40,154 nt of DNA, from positions 1 through 40,154 of the forward strand of contig PUNM01000075.1 of NCBI GenBank assembly GCA_003552625.1, given 5' to 3'. Positions 26,215 through 35,582 of the stretch are shown here, piece by piece (within the stretch, counting starts at the first letter, position 1; every line of letters begins with the position of its first letter). Both the position numbers and the translations under genes were made by a program. This stretch comes from Ectothiorhodospiraceae bacterium. Its GTDB lineage: Bacteria > Pseudomonadota > Gammaproteobacteria > Nitrococcales > Halorhodospiraceae. Below the pieces are notes generated by a model. The model was given only the letters and a program-made list of their open reading frames with translations, did no database searches and had not been told where the DNA came from.

Positions 26215-27588
26215 TCAGGAAATGCGGCCGCGCAGCATCGCGTTGTAGGCCGGATGGAGTAGCCGGTCCTTCATGACCCATGGAATCCAGTGCTGTTGCT
26301 GCGGGTCGATGAAGCCGAAAGACGGGACCATGTTCAGGTCGTAGTCGAACTCCACCAGGATGGCGCGACCGATCTCCGTGATCAGCGGGCAGGAGGTGTA
26401 GCCGTTGAACTCGGCGCTGCACTCCCGGTCCTGAATGACGTCGAGCAGGTTCTCAGTGACCACGGGAACCATGGCTTTGACGGTGGCCGCCGTCTTGCCG
26501 ATCGGCACGCCGCAGATGTCGCCGGCACCGAAGACGTTTTCGTAGCGCTTGTGGCGCAGCGTGTACTGATCGACCTCCAGCCATCCGTCGTCGCTGTCTT
26601 CCGCCAGGTCGCTTTCCCGCACGGGCCGGGGGGCGCTCATCGGCGGGGGGATGTGCAGGAAATCGAAGGACTCCGTGTACTCCCCCTCTTCCTCGGACTC
26701 GAAGGTCACCTGCTTGTTCTCGGCGTCCACCGCTTTGACGGTGTGGTGCCAGTGGATATTGATATCTCGCTCCTCCGGGAAGTGGCGCTTGAGGAAGTCA
26801 TCGATATCCGGTTGCGAGAAGAGCCCGTCTCCCGGGGCGTAGTAGTGCATCTCCGCCTGATCCCGCATGCCGTGCTGACGGAGGCGGTGCTCGGTGATCA
26901 TGGTCATCTTCAGCGGGGCGCCGGCACACTTGATGGCTCCGGGCGGGCGAATGAACAGGCCTTTGCCGCCCTCACGGGTGAAGGTATCGACCATGTCCCA
27001 GGTGCGGCTCGCGTGGTCGGGGTTGTCGTAGACACAGCCGATCCCGTTGCTGCCGATCCGGTCCGCGCTCATGCCCTCGTACTGATCGAAACGCAACTCG
27101 AGTCCCGTGGTCACGACGAGGTAGTCGTACTCGATGGTCTCTCCCTCGTCCGTGGTGAAACGGTTATTGTCGGCGTCGTACTCCTCGACCATGGCGTGGA
27201 CCCAGTTGACGCCCGAGGGGACGTAGCGGGCGTTCCGGTCCTCGGTCTTGGATCGCTCCCAGACGCCGGTGGCTACCAGGGTGAGGCCCGGCTGGTAGTA
27301 GTGGTCCTCGCGCCGGTCGATCAATGTGATATCGGCACCGTCGAGGGCCCGGTTCAGGCGGCTGGCGACGGAGAGTCCTGCGGCCCCGGCACCGACGATG
27401 ACAATACGCGCGTTGGTCGACACGGCGCGCGCCGGTTCGCTATGGAGCAGGGCTCCAGCGCCGAGGCTGCCGGTGGCGAGTGCCCCGGTGCTCATCCCGG
27501 AGAGTTTAAGGAAATCCCGTCGCGTGCAAGCCTCGACGAGCCGTTTGAGGTCCAGGCTTTGGGACCCGAGCGATTCGCGGTCGGTCAT
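26215..27588 (-). CDS. sqr: Sulfide:quinone oxidoreductase with twin-arginine leader
   Basis: The 457-residue FAD flavoprotein oxidises sulfide and passes electrons to the quinone pool, fitting a sulfur-oxidising lifestyle. The FAD motif is IVIVGAGAAGLSVASRL (62-78). The second-half sequence resembles the mitochondrial/type II SQR group: C221 in IKCAGAPLK and C400 in GYTSCPLITE match the redox cysteine pair, with GAGDICGVPIGKTAATV between them. Unusually, the N terminus carries a Tat-type signal (TRRDFLKLSG at 22-31, hydrophobic to about 48, likely cleavage near ARA 55), implying a periplasmic face. ATG 27588 has an AGGAGGAGAG site. It is first in an operon with the small membrane protein. 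Confidence 0.93.
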   Translation of the reverse strand: MTDRESLGSQSLDLKRLVEACTRRDFLKLSGMSTGALATGSLGAGALLHSEPARAVSTNARIVIVGAGAAGLSVASRLNRALDGADITLIDRREDHYYQPGLTLVATGVWERSKTEDRNARYVPSGVNWVHAMVEEYDADNNRFTTDEGETIEYDYLVVTTGLELRFDQYEGMSADRIGSNGIGCVYDNPDHASRTWDMVDTFTREGGKGLFIRPPGAIKCAGAPLKMTMITEHRLRQHGMRDQAEMHYYAPGDGLFSQPDIDDFLKRHFPEERDINIHWHHTVKAVDAENKQVTFESEEEGEYTESFDFLHIPPPMSAPRPVRESDLAEDSDDGWLEVDQYTLRHKRYENVFGAGDICGVPIGKTAATVKAMVPVVTENLLDVIQDRECSAEFNGYTSCPLITEIGRAILVEFDYDLNMVPSFGFIDPQQQHWIPWVMKDRLLHPAYNAMLRGRIS

Positions 27589-27771
27589 CTCTCTCCTCCT
27601 GACTGGATCTTGTTGCGCCGTTGCGACGCCAGTGCGCGCGACGCGTGGTCGCTTCCTCGTCTCCCGCTCCGTACCCGATAGAGGGCTGCGCGGGATGTTC
27701 TGAAGTTATTCCTCTTTGTTAAATCAATGTATACGAATGTTGGACTTTATCAAACCCTGCTTGGGAAGATA

Positions 27772-27805
27772 AGTATAAGATGATGGTTTTGGTTAGCAAT
27801 GCTAA
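27772..27805 (-). promoter_or_regulatory. Predicted sqr promoter with overlapping palindrome
   Basis: On the minus strand, TTGCTA (27799-27794) and TATACT (27777-27772) are 16 bp apart in an AT-rich island unlike its surroundings. A 13-bp inverted repeat, TTAGCA-A-TGCTAA (27793-27805), overlaps the -35 element, as expected for a repressor site. The leader to the sqr start would be about 180 bases. The rest of 27589-27839 has no gene I can support. Confidence 0.5.
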
Positions 27806-27839
27806 TGAACGCTGTGAATCAGCGCTTGTGACGCCGGGG

Positions 27840-28865
27840 TCAGCGTCGATTGCAAAGGCGGGAGAGCGCCTCGTCGCGCCCGGTCTCATTGCTGGAGGGC
27901 AGGCGAGCGTCTTCCGGGGCTTCAATCCAGGCGGCCAGATCCGCGAGGACGCGCTCGCGCTGAAGATCCCGGGTCAGCAGGTGGTAACCTTCCGGGTAGA
28001 GGGCGAAGCGCCACCGTCCAGGGGGGCGGTCCGGGAGACGTTGGAGCATAACGCAGGTCGGTTCCGGCGGCACCACCTCATCGTGTTCTCCATAGAGGAT
28101 GAGGCTCGGCTTCTCCAGTGCTTCGACGGCCTGGAGTGCCCGGTCCATAAGATCAGTGACGCCGGCGAGCTTGTCCGCTCGAACGGTCCGCTGGATCAGC
28201 GGGTCGGCGTGCATCTGCTCGAGGGCTTCCTCGTTGTCCGTGGGATCGACCCCGATTACCTCGCCGCTGAGCTTCAGTCCGGGGAGGATGCGGGAAGTCA
28301 GCCACAGGGCGGTGCGCTGATACCACGGCATTGCCTCGCGCCCCCAGACGGCTGGCGCCAGCAACGCGAGGCCGTCAATGGACGGGTTCTGTTCAACGGT
28401 TACCGTGAGTGCTATGGCCCCCCCCATGCTGTGGCCCAGCAGGAAGTGTCTGCTCTCGGGGTAGCGCTCTTGCAGCAGTTCAAAGACGGTGGCGGCGTCG
28501 TCGATGAGTGTCGTCGCGCCAGGCCAGGTGCCGGCATCCGCTGTCGCACCAAATCCGCGGTGGTCATAGGCGTAGGTGGCAACCCCCTGTTCCGCCATGT
28601 ACTCACCGAGCTTCTCCATGCCTTTGCTGTAATCGTTGAGGCCGTGCAGGGCGAGGAGGACGTCCCGGGGCGGAGGGTCGCTATCGGCATCCGGCCCCCA
28701 GCGACGGTACGGCAAGCGGTATCCGTCCTCGGCGAGGATCGCGCGCTCCTCGTCTGCCCAGCCGGGTGCATGCTCCGGGGGGTCTTCCGGCGGTGAGATT
28801 TCGCCCTGGGCGCAGCCACTCAGGCCAAGGATGAGCGCGGTGCAAGTCAGGGTGCGCAAGCGCAT
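27840..28865 (-). CDS. Lipoprotein alpha/beta hydrolase (monoacylglycerol-lipase-like)
   Basis: The 341-residue protein has a lipoprotein signal with lipobox LSGC (acylated Cys18). The hydrolase domain has LALHGLNDYS (oxyanion region), YDHRGFGATAD, nucleophile Ser146 in GHSMGG, Asp262 in GEHDEVVPPE and His295 in EGYHLLTRD. This pattern fits the serine aminopeptidase S33/monoacylglycerol lipase group. It is likely membrane-anchored on the periplasmic side. The substrate is unknown; a lysophospholipid or monoacylglycerol is plausible. It follows the 57-residue gene by 19 bases and is the last gene of the rlmM-led run. The ribosome site is weak. Confidence 0.9.
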   Translation of the reverse strand: MRLRTLTCTALILGLSGCAQGEISPPEDPPEHAPGWADEERAILAEDGYRLPYRRWGPDADSDPPPRDVLLALHGLNDYSKGMEKLGEYMAEQGVATYAYDHRGFGATADAGTWPGATTLIDDAATVFELLQERYPESRHFLLGHSMGGAIALTVTVEQNPSIDGLALLAPAVWGREAMPWYQRTALWLTSRILPGLKLSGEVIGVDPTDNEEALEQMHADPLIQRTVRADKLAGVTDLMDRALQAVEALEKPSLILYGEHDEVVPPEPTCVMLQRLPDRPPGRWRFALYPEGYHLLTRDLQRERVLADLAAWIEAPEDARLPSSNETGRDEALSRLCNRR

Positions 28866-28884
28866 GGGGCGCGGACTCTCTGGC

Positions 28885-29058
28885 TTATTGATCGCGCCGC
28901 CTCATGAACAGCCGCAGCTGGGCTTCGAGGCTGTCGGCGAAAGACCGTGCCTCGATCTCACGATCTATGGCCGCGAGGAGTTCACGTAGCTCATTCAGGG
29001 TGAGGTTCTCAAGGTCGGTTTCGGTGCGCGGTTTGCTTTGCAACTGATCCTGGTTCAT
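28885..29058 (-). CDS. Small hypothetical protein, 57 residues
   Basis: Starting at the ATG at 29058 (AAGGAAC upstream), the product has a polar N terminus (MNQDQLQSKPRTETD). A predicted amphipathic helix pair follows (LENLTLNELRELLAAIDREIEARSF and a second up to LRLFMRRRDQ). It is broken into two short coils rather than a membrane segment. I do not recognise it. It lies between sufE (62 bases) and the lipoprotein lipase (19 bases) on the same strand, so it is probably translated from the same message. A longer in-frame start at 29124 would overlap sufE and lacks a better site. Confidence 0.6.
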   Translation of the reverse strand: MNQDQLQSKPRTETDLENLTLNELRELLAAIDREIEARSFADSLEAQLRLFMRRRDQ

Positions 29059-29120
29059 TCGTTCCTTATCGATAGCATCCGTAGATGTTCTGCGGCAGCG
29101 GACTGGCACGAGGGAGCGGG

Positions 29121-29537
29121 TCAAGCGGCCTGGGCTTCGGCGGCGAGTTCATGGATGCGATCGACCATCGCGTAGAAGCCATCCCGCCGGTTCGGGCTAA
29201 GATTGCGCTCCAGGCCCAGTCGCCGGAACAGATCGCGGATGTCGGTCTGCTCGATCTCCTCCGGGGTGGCCCCCGAATAGGCCATCAGCACGAGCGCGAT
29301 CAACCCTTTGACGATGAAGGCATCACTGTCGGCCAGAAAGACCAGCCGCTGGGGGGCGGTCTCGTCCCGGCGGCAGATGAGCCAGACATTGCTCGTGCAG
29401 CCCTCCACCCGATTGGCCTCGGTGCGTTCGGATTCGGGGAATTCCGGTAACTGCCGGCCGAGGTCGATCAGGATTCGGTACCGCTCCTCCCAGTCCTCGA
29501 TGAACTCGAAGGTCTCTTGAAGCTCGTCGAGATTCAT
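29121..29537 (-). CDS. SufE/CsdE-family sulfur acceptor for Fe-S assembly
   Basis: The 138-residue protein accepts persulfide sulfur from a cysteine desulfurase (SufS or CsdA). The conserved active Cys lies in RVEGCTSNVWL, preceded by the typical ..YRILIDLGRQLPEFP region and followed by an IVKGLIALVLMAYSG segment and GLERNLSPNRRDGFYAM. ATG 29537 matches the family start although its ribosome site is poor. It sits apart from any suf or csd operon, between rlmM and a small gene, so the partner desulfurase is elsewhere. SufE and CsdE cannot be told apart here. Confidence 0.92.
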   Translation of the reverse strand: MNLDELQETFEFIEDWEERYRILIDLGRQLPEFPESERTEANRVEGCTSNVWLICRRDETAPQRLVFLADSDAFIVKGLIALVLMAYSGATPEEIEQTDIRDLFRRLGLERNLSPNRRDGFYAMVDRIHELAAEAQAA

Positions 29538-29604
29538 AGTCGTTGGTGCATCCGAATCGTTCGGGAGGCGTTTCTCCCGGGCAAGATGCGTCCAATATAA
29601 CACT

Positions 29605-30621
29605 TCATCGGCACTGCCGCGATTGACGCCGTGCGTAGAGTGTCACCTCCTCACGGTCATGGTAGAGCTGGCCAGCGGACACACGCATACCGGCGTCGCG
29701 CAGGTCGCGGACTGTGCGCTGGACCGTATCCAGCGGGCGCCGCATGGGGAGTTTGAGATTGAAGACCGTAGCGCCCGCCAGCCCGGAGACCAGCCACTGC
29801 TGGATCAGCCGGGCGATTCCCTGAGGGCGATCCACGACATCACACAGCACCCAGTCGACCGGGTGGTCGGGCTGAAAGCGAAAGGCATCAACGCGCTGGT
29901 GTTCGACGCCCGGGTCATCGACAAGCTCCGGTGCCAGCGGGCCGTTGTCCACGGCGCAGACTTTTGCACCCCGCTGGCGCATGAGCCACGTCCAGCCGCC
30001 GGGAGCTGCACCAAGGTCCACCGCGCTCTCACCAGGGCGCGGTCGCTCGTCTTCCGGGATCAGCCGGTGCAATGCCTCCTCCAGCTTCATAACCGAGCGG
30101 CTGGGGGCCTGTCGTGGCATGCGAAGGCGCGGGATGCCGTTGCGCCAGAGCGCGCCGCGGCTCACGCCGGCGAGGCAGTGGCTGGAGTCATGGAAGAATA
30201 GGTGCAACCGCTGGCCGTGCCGCTGTTCCAGAACGCCGTGGGCCTCCAGCGCGCGCTGCGCCGCACCTGCAAAGCGCCGACAGAAGCGCGCGAGAGGGCG
30301 GCCGGCGTCGCTATCGGCATGTTCAAGCCACGGTTCGCCGCCCGCCAGCCCGGCGGGGAGCGCGGCGGCCAGCGCCTGCGCGCGCTGGCCTTCGGGCAGG
30401 TCCCGCGCCTCAGCGACGAGGCGGATGCCAGAGCGCGAGAAGATCAGCCGCGGTGGCTCGGGCAGCGTATCCGCGGGGGCTTCGAAGATCACGAAGGCGC
30501 TGCGCGGATGGGCTTTGCAATAGCCGTGAATGCCTGCTGCGCGGGCGGCGGCCACCGCTTCGGAAGCGAGGGTCTCTTCATAGCCGGAGCGGCAGTGGAA
30601 TAGCCAGCCGTGTCGTTCCAT
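29605..30621 (-). CDS. rlmM: 23S rRNA 2'-O-ribose C2498 methyltransferase
   Basis: The 338-residue enzyme methylates the ribose of C2498 in 23S rRNA. An N-terminal THUMP-like region precedes the Rossmann domain. Diagnostic blocks are the [18 protein letters not shown] linker, SAM motif [11 protein letters not shown], a Lys-Asp-Lys-Glu type active site ([24 protein letters not shown]). It is a little shorter than the E. coli enzyme. A -10-like TACAAT (30633-30628) ends six bases before the ATG and no ribosome site is visible, suggesting leaderless translation. It heads a minus-strand run with sufE, the small gene and the lipase. Confidence 0.95.
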   Translation of the reverse strand: MERHGWLFHCRSGYEETLASEAVAAARAAGIHGYCKAHPRSAFVIFEAPADTLPEPPRLIFSRSGIRLVAEARDLPEGQRAQALAAALPAGLAGGEPWLEHADSDAGRPLARFCRRFAGAAQRALEAHGVLEQRHGQRLHLFFHDSSHCLAGVSRGALWRNGIPRLRMPRQAPSRSVMKLEEALHRLIPEDERPRPGESAVDLGAAPGGWTWLMRQRGAKVCAVDNGPLAPELVDDPGVEHQRVDAFRFQPDHPVDWVLCDVVDRPQGIARLIQQWLVSGLAGATVFNLKLPMRRPLDTVQRTVRDLRDAGMRVSAGQLYHDREEVTLYARRQSRQCR

Positions 30622-30686
30622 AACGCTATTGTACGGTGTCGAACGCGGGTGGCGAGGGGGCGCCGCACAAGACTATGCTGGGAGGA

Positions 30687-30716
30687 GTAGCCAACAAACG
30701 GGTAGCCAACAAACGG
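30687..30716 (+). repeat. Perfect 15-bp tandem duplication in the slipin 5' leader
   Basis: GTAGCCAACAAACGG occurs twice head to tail (30687-30701 and 30702-30716), just before the GGGAGG ribosome site of the slipin gene. It is probably a slippage duplication and could alter leader length or structure. Confidence 0.95.
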
Positions 30717-30724
30717 GAGGTCCC

Positions 30725-31504
30725 ATGGAGACCGTTCTGATCGTCGTACTCGCTGTACTCCTGGCAATCGTCGTTTCGGCGATTCGCATCCTCCGCGAAT
30801 ACGAGCGGGGCGTGATCTTCCAGCTCGGTCGCTTCTGGAGTGTCAAAGGGCCGGGGCTGATCCTGGTGATCCCCTTCATCCAGCAGATGGTCCGGGTGGA
30901 TCTGCGTACCGTGGTCATGGACGTCCCCAGCCAGGATGTGATCTCGCGGGACAACGTTTCCGTGGGTGTGAACGCGGTGCTCTACTTCCGGGTGATCGAT
31001 CCGCAGCGGGCGATCATCAATGTCGAGGACTTCTATGAGGCCGTCAGTCAGCTGGCGCAGACCACGCTGCGCTCCGTGCTGGGCCAGCACGAGCTGGACG
31101 AGATGCTCGCCGAACGCGACAAGCTCAACGCCCACATCCAGGAGATCCTCGATCAGCAGACGGACCACTGGGGCGTCAAGGTCGCCAACGTGGAGATCAA
31201 GCACGTTGATATCGACGAGTCGATGATTCGCGCCATCGCCCAGCAGGCCGAGGCCGAGCGCGCCCGCCGGGCCAAGATCATCCACGCCGAGGGTGAGATG
31301 CAGGCGGCGGAGAAGCTTCGCGATGCGGCGGAGATCCTTGGCCAGAGCCCGGCTTCGCTTCAGCTGCGCTACCTGCAGACGCTGGTTACGGTGGCCAACG
31401 AGAACGAGAGTTCGTCCATCGTCTTCCCGCTCCCGCTGGAGTTGTTACGTGCCTTCGGCAACAGTGACGCGGCGCCGGCCGCCGGCGCAGGCGGTAGCCA
31501 ATAG
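30725..31504 (+). CDS. Slipin (stomatin/SPFH-family membrane protein)
   Basis: The 259-residue protein has a single N-terminal membrane anchor (residues 3-19, [17 protein letters not shown]) and then the SPFH domain: [53 protein letters not shown], and a coiled-coil tail with [20 protein letters not shown]. Slipins form membrane microdomain scaffolds and usually pair with an NfeD-type partner or protease; none is adjacent here. The ATG at 30725 follows GGGAGG. xerD starts 15 bases downstream. Confidence 0.94.
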   Translation: METVLIVVLAVLLAIVVSAIRILREYERGVIFQLGRFWSVKGPGLILVIPFIQQMVRVDLRTVVMDVPSQDVISRDNVSVGVNAVLYFRVIDPQRAIINVEDFYEAVSQLAQTTLRSVLGQHELDEMLAERDKLNAHIQEILDQQTDHWGVKVANVEIKHVDIDESMIRAIAQQAEAERARRAKIIHAEGEMQAAEKLRDAAEILGQSPASLQLRYLQTLVTVANENESSSIVFPLPLELLRAFGNSDAAPAAGAGGSQ

Positions 31505-31519
31505 CCGCAGGGGCGGAGT

Positions 31520-32461
31520 TTGGCAGCGGATCGGGACCAGCAGGCCGGTGTTCGCCGCAGCCCTCTTCGGGAGGGGGACACCGCCTGCATCGAGCGGTTC
31601 CTCGACCTGCTCTGGGCCGAGAGCGGCCTGGCAGCCGCGACGCTCGCAGCCTATCGTTCGGATCTTGAGGGGTTCGCCGGCTATCTGGCAGACGCCGGTA
31701 GCGACCTTCTGACAGCCGGGCGGGGCGACGTGCTCGCCTATCTGGCGAACCGGGTCGAGGCGGGAGCCCGGCCGCGTACGACAGCCCGACTGGTGAGCAG
31801 CCTGCGCCGATTCTACCGCTGGATGCTCCAGGAGGGGTTGCGTGGTGACGACCCGACAGCAGAGGTCGAACCGCCCCGTCTGGGGCGGCCGCTTCCCGGA
31901 GCGCTGACGGAAAGCCAGGTTGATGCGCTGCTGGAAGCGCCGGATGTGGAGGATTCGGTCGGGCTGCGGGATCGCTGTCTGCTGGAGGTGCTTTACGCCA
32001 CCGGCTTGCGGGTCTCGGAGCTGGTCGGCCTGACGGTGGATGCGGTCAGCACTCGCCAGGGCGTGGTCCGGGTTGTGGGCAAGGGCGGCCGAGAGCGACT
32101 GGTCCCCCTCGGCGAAGAGGCCCTGCACTGGCTCGCGCACTATCTGCGGGAGGGGCGGCCGGAGCTTTTGGGGCAAAAGCCCGCGGAGGCGCTTTTCGTT
32201 ACCCGCCGCGGTGGTGGTTTGACGCGTCAGGCCTTCTGGTACCGAATAAAGCGGTACGCGGCGCAGGCCGGTATCGATCCAGAGATCTCACCGCATACGC
32301 TGCGGCACTCGTTTGCGACCCACCTGCTCAACCACGGCGCGGACCTGCGTGCCGTGCAGATGCTGCTAGGCCACGCCGATCTTTCCACCACGCAGATTTA
32401 CACTCACGTGGCTCGGCATCGCCTGCAGCAGCTGCACGAGGCACACCATCCGCGCGGCTGA
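31520..32461 (+). CDS. xerD: Site-specific tyrosine recombinase XerD
   Basis: The 313-residue recombinase resolves chromosome dimers at dif together with XerC. All catalytic residues are present: R164 (TGLRVSEL), K188 (GKGGRER), H259 and R262 (HTLRHSF), H285 (LLGHADLST) and Y294 (TQIYTHV). The N-terminal core-binding domain (CIERFLDLLWAESGLAAATL) is closer to XerD than XerC. The start is probably TTG 31520, since no ATG or GTG lies far enough upstream of the conserved N terminus; the ribosome site is very close to it. It converges on fdxA with a two-base gap and no terminator. Confidence 0.94.
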   Translation: MAADRDQQAGVRRSPLREGDTACIERFLDLLWAESGLAAATLAAYRSDLEGFAGYLADAGSDLLTAGRGDVLAYLANRVEAGARPRTTARLVSSLRRFYRWMLQEGLRGDDPTAEVEPPRLGRPLPGALTESQVDALLEAPDVEDSVGLRDRCLLEVLYATGLRVSELVGLTVDAVSTRQGVVRVVGKGGRERLVPLGEEALHWLAHYLREGRPELLGQKPAEALFVTRRGGGLTRQAFWYRIKRYAAQAGIDPEISPHTLRHSFATHLLNHGADLRAVQMLLGHADLSTTQIYTHVARHRLQQLHEAHHPRG

Positions 32462-32463
32462 GC

Positions 32464-32787
32464 TTAACGTTCCAGGTGCTGGAGCTTGTCCGGCGTACCG
32501 TCCCAATCCTCGGCGTCCGGCGGCGGGTCTTTCTTTTCGGTGATGACTGGCCACTGCTGAGCCAGCTCCGCGTTAAGCTCGAGGAAATGCTCCATCGACG
32601 GCGGCAGGTCGTCCTCCGAGTAGATGGCCTCGGCGGGGCATTCCGGCTCGCAGAGTGTGCAGTCGATGCACTCGTCCGGGTCGATGACGAGGAAGTTCGG
32701 CCCCTCGTGGAAGCAGTCCACGGGGCAGACCTCCACGCAGTCGGTGTACTTGCACTTGATGCAGTTCTCGGTGACAACGTAGGTCAT
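32464..32787 (-). CDS. fdxA: 7Fe ferredoxin FdxA
   Basis: The 107-residue ferredoxin carries one [3Fe-4S] and one [4Fe-4S] cluster and closely resembles Azotobacter ferredoxin I. The expected ligands are C9, C17 and C50 for the 3Fe cluster and C21, C40, C43 and C46 for the 4Fe cluster; C12 and C25 are also present. The long C-terminal tail ([16 protein letters not shown]) is diagnostic. It is a low-potential cytosolic electron carrier. It follows mutS after 77 bases on the same strand, an arrangement common in this group. Confidence 0.97.
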   Translation of the reverse strand: MTYVVTENCIKCKYTDCVEVCPVDCFHEGPNFLVIDPDECIDCTLCEPECPAEAIYSEDDLPPSMEHFLELNAELAQQWPVITEKKDPPPDAEDWDGTPDKLQHLER

Positions 32788-32864
32788 GTAACTGGCTCCG
32801 TTACCGTTTCAGGTCCTTGGCCCGCAAGCGGGTCGCCATTCAGACGGGTTTCACCGCGGGCATT

Positions 32865-35546
32865 CTAATGATTTTTTGTTGTCCGTGACCATGCCGACCC
32901 GGCATCCGCCGAGTCCTCCCGGAAACGCTCCTTCCAGTCGTAGAGTGTCTCGAGTGCCTGGCGCGGGGTCAGCCCATCCGGATCGAGGTTTTCCAGCGCC
33001 TCGCGAATCGGGTCCGGTGCCGGCGGGGCGGAGCTATCGGAACCGGAGGGGTCGGGCGTCTCGAGGGTGCCGGTATCCGGGCCGAACAGAGAGAGCTGGG
33101 CGCCGTCCTGCTGTGCAGAGGCGCCGGATTCAAGGCTACGCAACTTCTCTCGCGCTGCCTGCAGGACCTCGCGGGGTACGCCGGCGAGCGCAGCGACCTG
33201 TAGGCCGTAGCTCTGGCTCGCGGGCCCTTCGCGGACCGCGTGGAGGAACACAATGCGCTCGCCATGCTCCGCGGCTTCCAGGTGGACGTTGGCTACGCCG
33301 GGGTGCAACCGCTCGAGCGCCGTCATCTCGAAGTAGTGAGTGGCAAAAAGGGTGAAGGCCCGGATGCGCGTAGCGAGGCGCTCGGCGGTCGCCCAGGCGA
33401 GCGCGAGGCCGTCGAATGTGCTGGTTCCACGGCCGATCTCGTCCATCAGGACGAGGCTTTCCGCTGTGGCGTTGTGCAGGATGTTTGCCGTCTCGGTCAT
33501 CTCCACCATGAAGGTGGATCGCCCCGAGGCGAGATCGTCGGCTGCACCGATGCGCGTGAAGATGCGGTCGATCGGGCCGATCGCGGCGCGCTGCGCCGGC
33601 ACGAACGATCCGGCGTAGGCAAGGAGGGTGATTAGGGCGGTCTGGCGCATGTAGGTCGATTTACCGCCCATGTTGGGTCCGGTGATCAGGAGCATGCGCC
33701 GGCGCGGATCGAGTCGCACGTCGTTGGGCACGAACGGCGCGTCCAGGGCCTGTTCAACGACGGGATGGCGGCCGCCCTCGATTCGGACCCCTGGGTTGTC
33801 CGTCAGCTCCGGGCGCGCGTAGTCGAGGGTTCGGGCCCGTTCAGCGAAGGCGCCCAGGCCGTCGAGTTCGGCCAGTGCAGCCGCACTCGTCTGCAGTGGT
33901 GTCAAGCGCTCGGCCAGCTCGGTTACCAGCGTCTCATAGAGCGCCTTCTCGCGGGCCAGGGCACGTTCCCGGGCGGAGAGGACCTGCTCCTCGAAGCGTT
34001 TGAGTTCGGGGGTGATGAAGCGCTCGGCGCCTTTCAGCGTTTGGCGCCGGGTAAAGCGTTCCGGGACCTGATCGCTCTGGCTGCGGCTGACCTCGATATA
34101 GTAGCCGTGGACCCGGTTGTAACCGACTTTCAGGGTTGGAATGCCGGTCGCCTCGCGCTCCTCTTGCTCGAGGCGAGTAAGAAAATGGTCCGCGTTGCGG
34201 GAGAGTTCGCGCAGCTCATCGAGCTCATCGTCGTATCCGTCGGCGATGACGCCGCCGTCGCGGACGGTCGCCGGCGGCGTGTCGATGATGGCGCGGCGGA
34301 GCAGTTCCGTCGTCTCGTCATGGTGGCCGAGCTCGCTCTGCAGGGTGCGCAGGCGCTGGCTGTTGAGGTCGTCGATGATTTCGCGCACCTCCGGGACACG
34401 CGCAAGCGCATCACGCAGCCCGGTCAGATCCCGGGGGCGTGCGCTTCCCAGGGCGACGCGCGCCAGGATTCGTTCGACATCGGCGCAACCATCCAGGGCT
34501 TGGCGCAGGTCGATGTAGGCGCCGTCGGCCAGGGCGGCAACTGCGGCGAGGCGGGCCTGCACGGTTTCCCTCCGGCGCAGGGGGCGCTGCAGCCAGCGGC
34601 GCAGCATGCGACCCCCCATGGCTGTGACGCTGGTGTCGAGGACAGCAGCCAGCGTATGGTCAGTGCCGCCGGAGAGGTTGACCTCGATCTCGAGGTTACG
34701 GCGGCTGGCGGCGTCGATGGTGATCGCCTCATCCCGTGATTCCACGGTGAGGCTGCGCACGTGTGGCAGCGTGGCGCGCTGGGTTTCGCCGATGTACTGA
34801 AGCAAGGCGCCGGCGGCCGCCACCGGCGCGTGCAGGCCCTCCGCGCCGAAGCCGGAGAGGTCGTGGGTGCCGAGTTGGCGCACCAGGAGCCGGCGTGCCG
34901 GCTCGAATTCGAAGTGCCAAGGTGGGCGGCGCTGGGCGACGGCGGATCCACTCGGAGCAGGCGTGCGGTCGTCGTCGGGGAGGATGAGCTCGGCCGGACG
35001 CAGGCGCTCCAGCTCCGCGGTCAGCGCCTCGTCGTCGGAGGCGTCCAGAACGGAAAAGCGTCCCGAGGAGAGTTCCAGGGTGGCGATGCCCCACTCCCCG
35101 CGGTTGCCGGGCGCAATAGCGGAGATGAGGTTGGTGCTGCGTTCATCGAGCAGGGCGTCCTCAGTAAGTGTTCCTGGGGTGACCACGCGGATCACCTGAC
35201 GTTCGACGGGGCCCTTGGCCGTGTTCGGATCGCCGATCTGCTCGCAGATGGCCACGGATTCGCCAAGGCGCACCAGCCGGGCGAGATAGCTCTCCACGGA
35301 CTGGACCGGAACCCCAGCCATCGGGATCGGCGCGCCCGCCGACTCCCCGCGGGTGGTCAGGGTGATATCGAGCAGCTTCGCAGCCCGCTCAGCGTCCTCG
35401 TAGAATAGCTCGTAGAAGTCGCCCATCCGGTAGAAGAGCAGCGTCTGCGGATAGTCAGCCTTGATCCGCAGGAATTGGCGCATCATCGGCGTGTGGCCGG
35501 TGCTGCTTGCACCGCTGGGCGTCGCCGTTTGCGTTTCCTCGGCCAT
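32865..35546 (-). CDS. mutS: DNA mismatch repair protein MutS
   Basis: The 893-residue MutS recognises mismatches and starts repair with MutL. The mismatch-wedge motif is GDFYELF (Phe44 and Glu46 correspond to the E. coli F36/E38 pair). The Walker [14 protein letters not shown], the [12 protein letters not shown] Walker B region and the ATHYFEM motif are intact, followed by a Ser/Pro-rich linker and a C-terminal tetramerisation segment ([19 protein letters not shown]). ATG 35546 gives the family N terminus; much longer upstream in-frame starts are rejected. It is divergent from pncC, with only 36 bases between the starts. Confidence 0.97.
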   Translation of the reverse strand: MAEETQTATPSGASSTGHTPMMRQFLRIKADYPQTLLFYRMGDFYELFYEDAERAAKLLDITLTTRGESAGAPIPMAGVPVQSVESYLARLVRLGESVAICEQIGDPNTAKGPVERQVIRVVTPGTLTEDALLDERSTNLISAIAPGNRGEWGIATLELSSGRFSVLDASDDEALTAELERLRPAELILPDDDRTPAPSGSAVAQRRPPWHFEFEPARRLLVRQLGTHDLSGFGAEGLHAPVAAAGALLQYIGETQRATLPHVRSLTVESRDEAITIDAASRRNLEIEVNLSGGTDHTLAAVLDTSVTAMGGRMLRRWLQRPLRRRETVQARLAAVAALADGAYIDLRQALDGCADVERILARVALGSARPRDLTGLRDALARVPEVREIIDDLNSQRLRTLQSELGHHDETTELLRRAIIDTPPATVRDGGVIADGYDDELDELRELSRNADHFLTRLEQEEREATGIPTLKVGYNRVHGYYIEVSRSQSDQVPERFTRRQTLKGAERFITPELKRFEEQVLSARERALAREKALYETLVTELAERLTPLQTSAAALAELDGLGAFAERARTLDYARPELTDNPGVRIEGGRHPVVEQALDAPFVPNDVRLDPRRRMLLITGPNMGGKSTYMRQTALITLLAYAGSFVPAQRAAIGPIDRIFTRIGAADDLASGRSTFMVEMTETANILHNATAESLVLMDEIGRGTSTFDGLALAWATAERLATRIRAFTLFATHYFEMTALERLHPGVANVHLEAAEHGERIVFLHAVREGPASQSYGLQVAALAGVPREVLQAAREKLRSLESGASAQQDGAQLSLFGPDTGTLETPDPSGSDSSAPPAPDPIREALENLDPDGLTPRQALETLYDWKERFREDSADAGSAWSRTTKNH

Positions 35547-35582
35547 GTTGGATCCGGTGCCGCATTTTCTGGGAGGGCACGT

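Noticed and set aside
33765-34739. 324-codon plus-strand frame opposite mutS
   Set aside because: It runs through the conserved core and clamp of MutS in antisense and has no domain or ribosome site.
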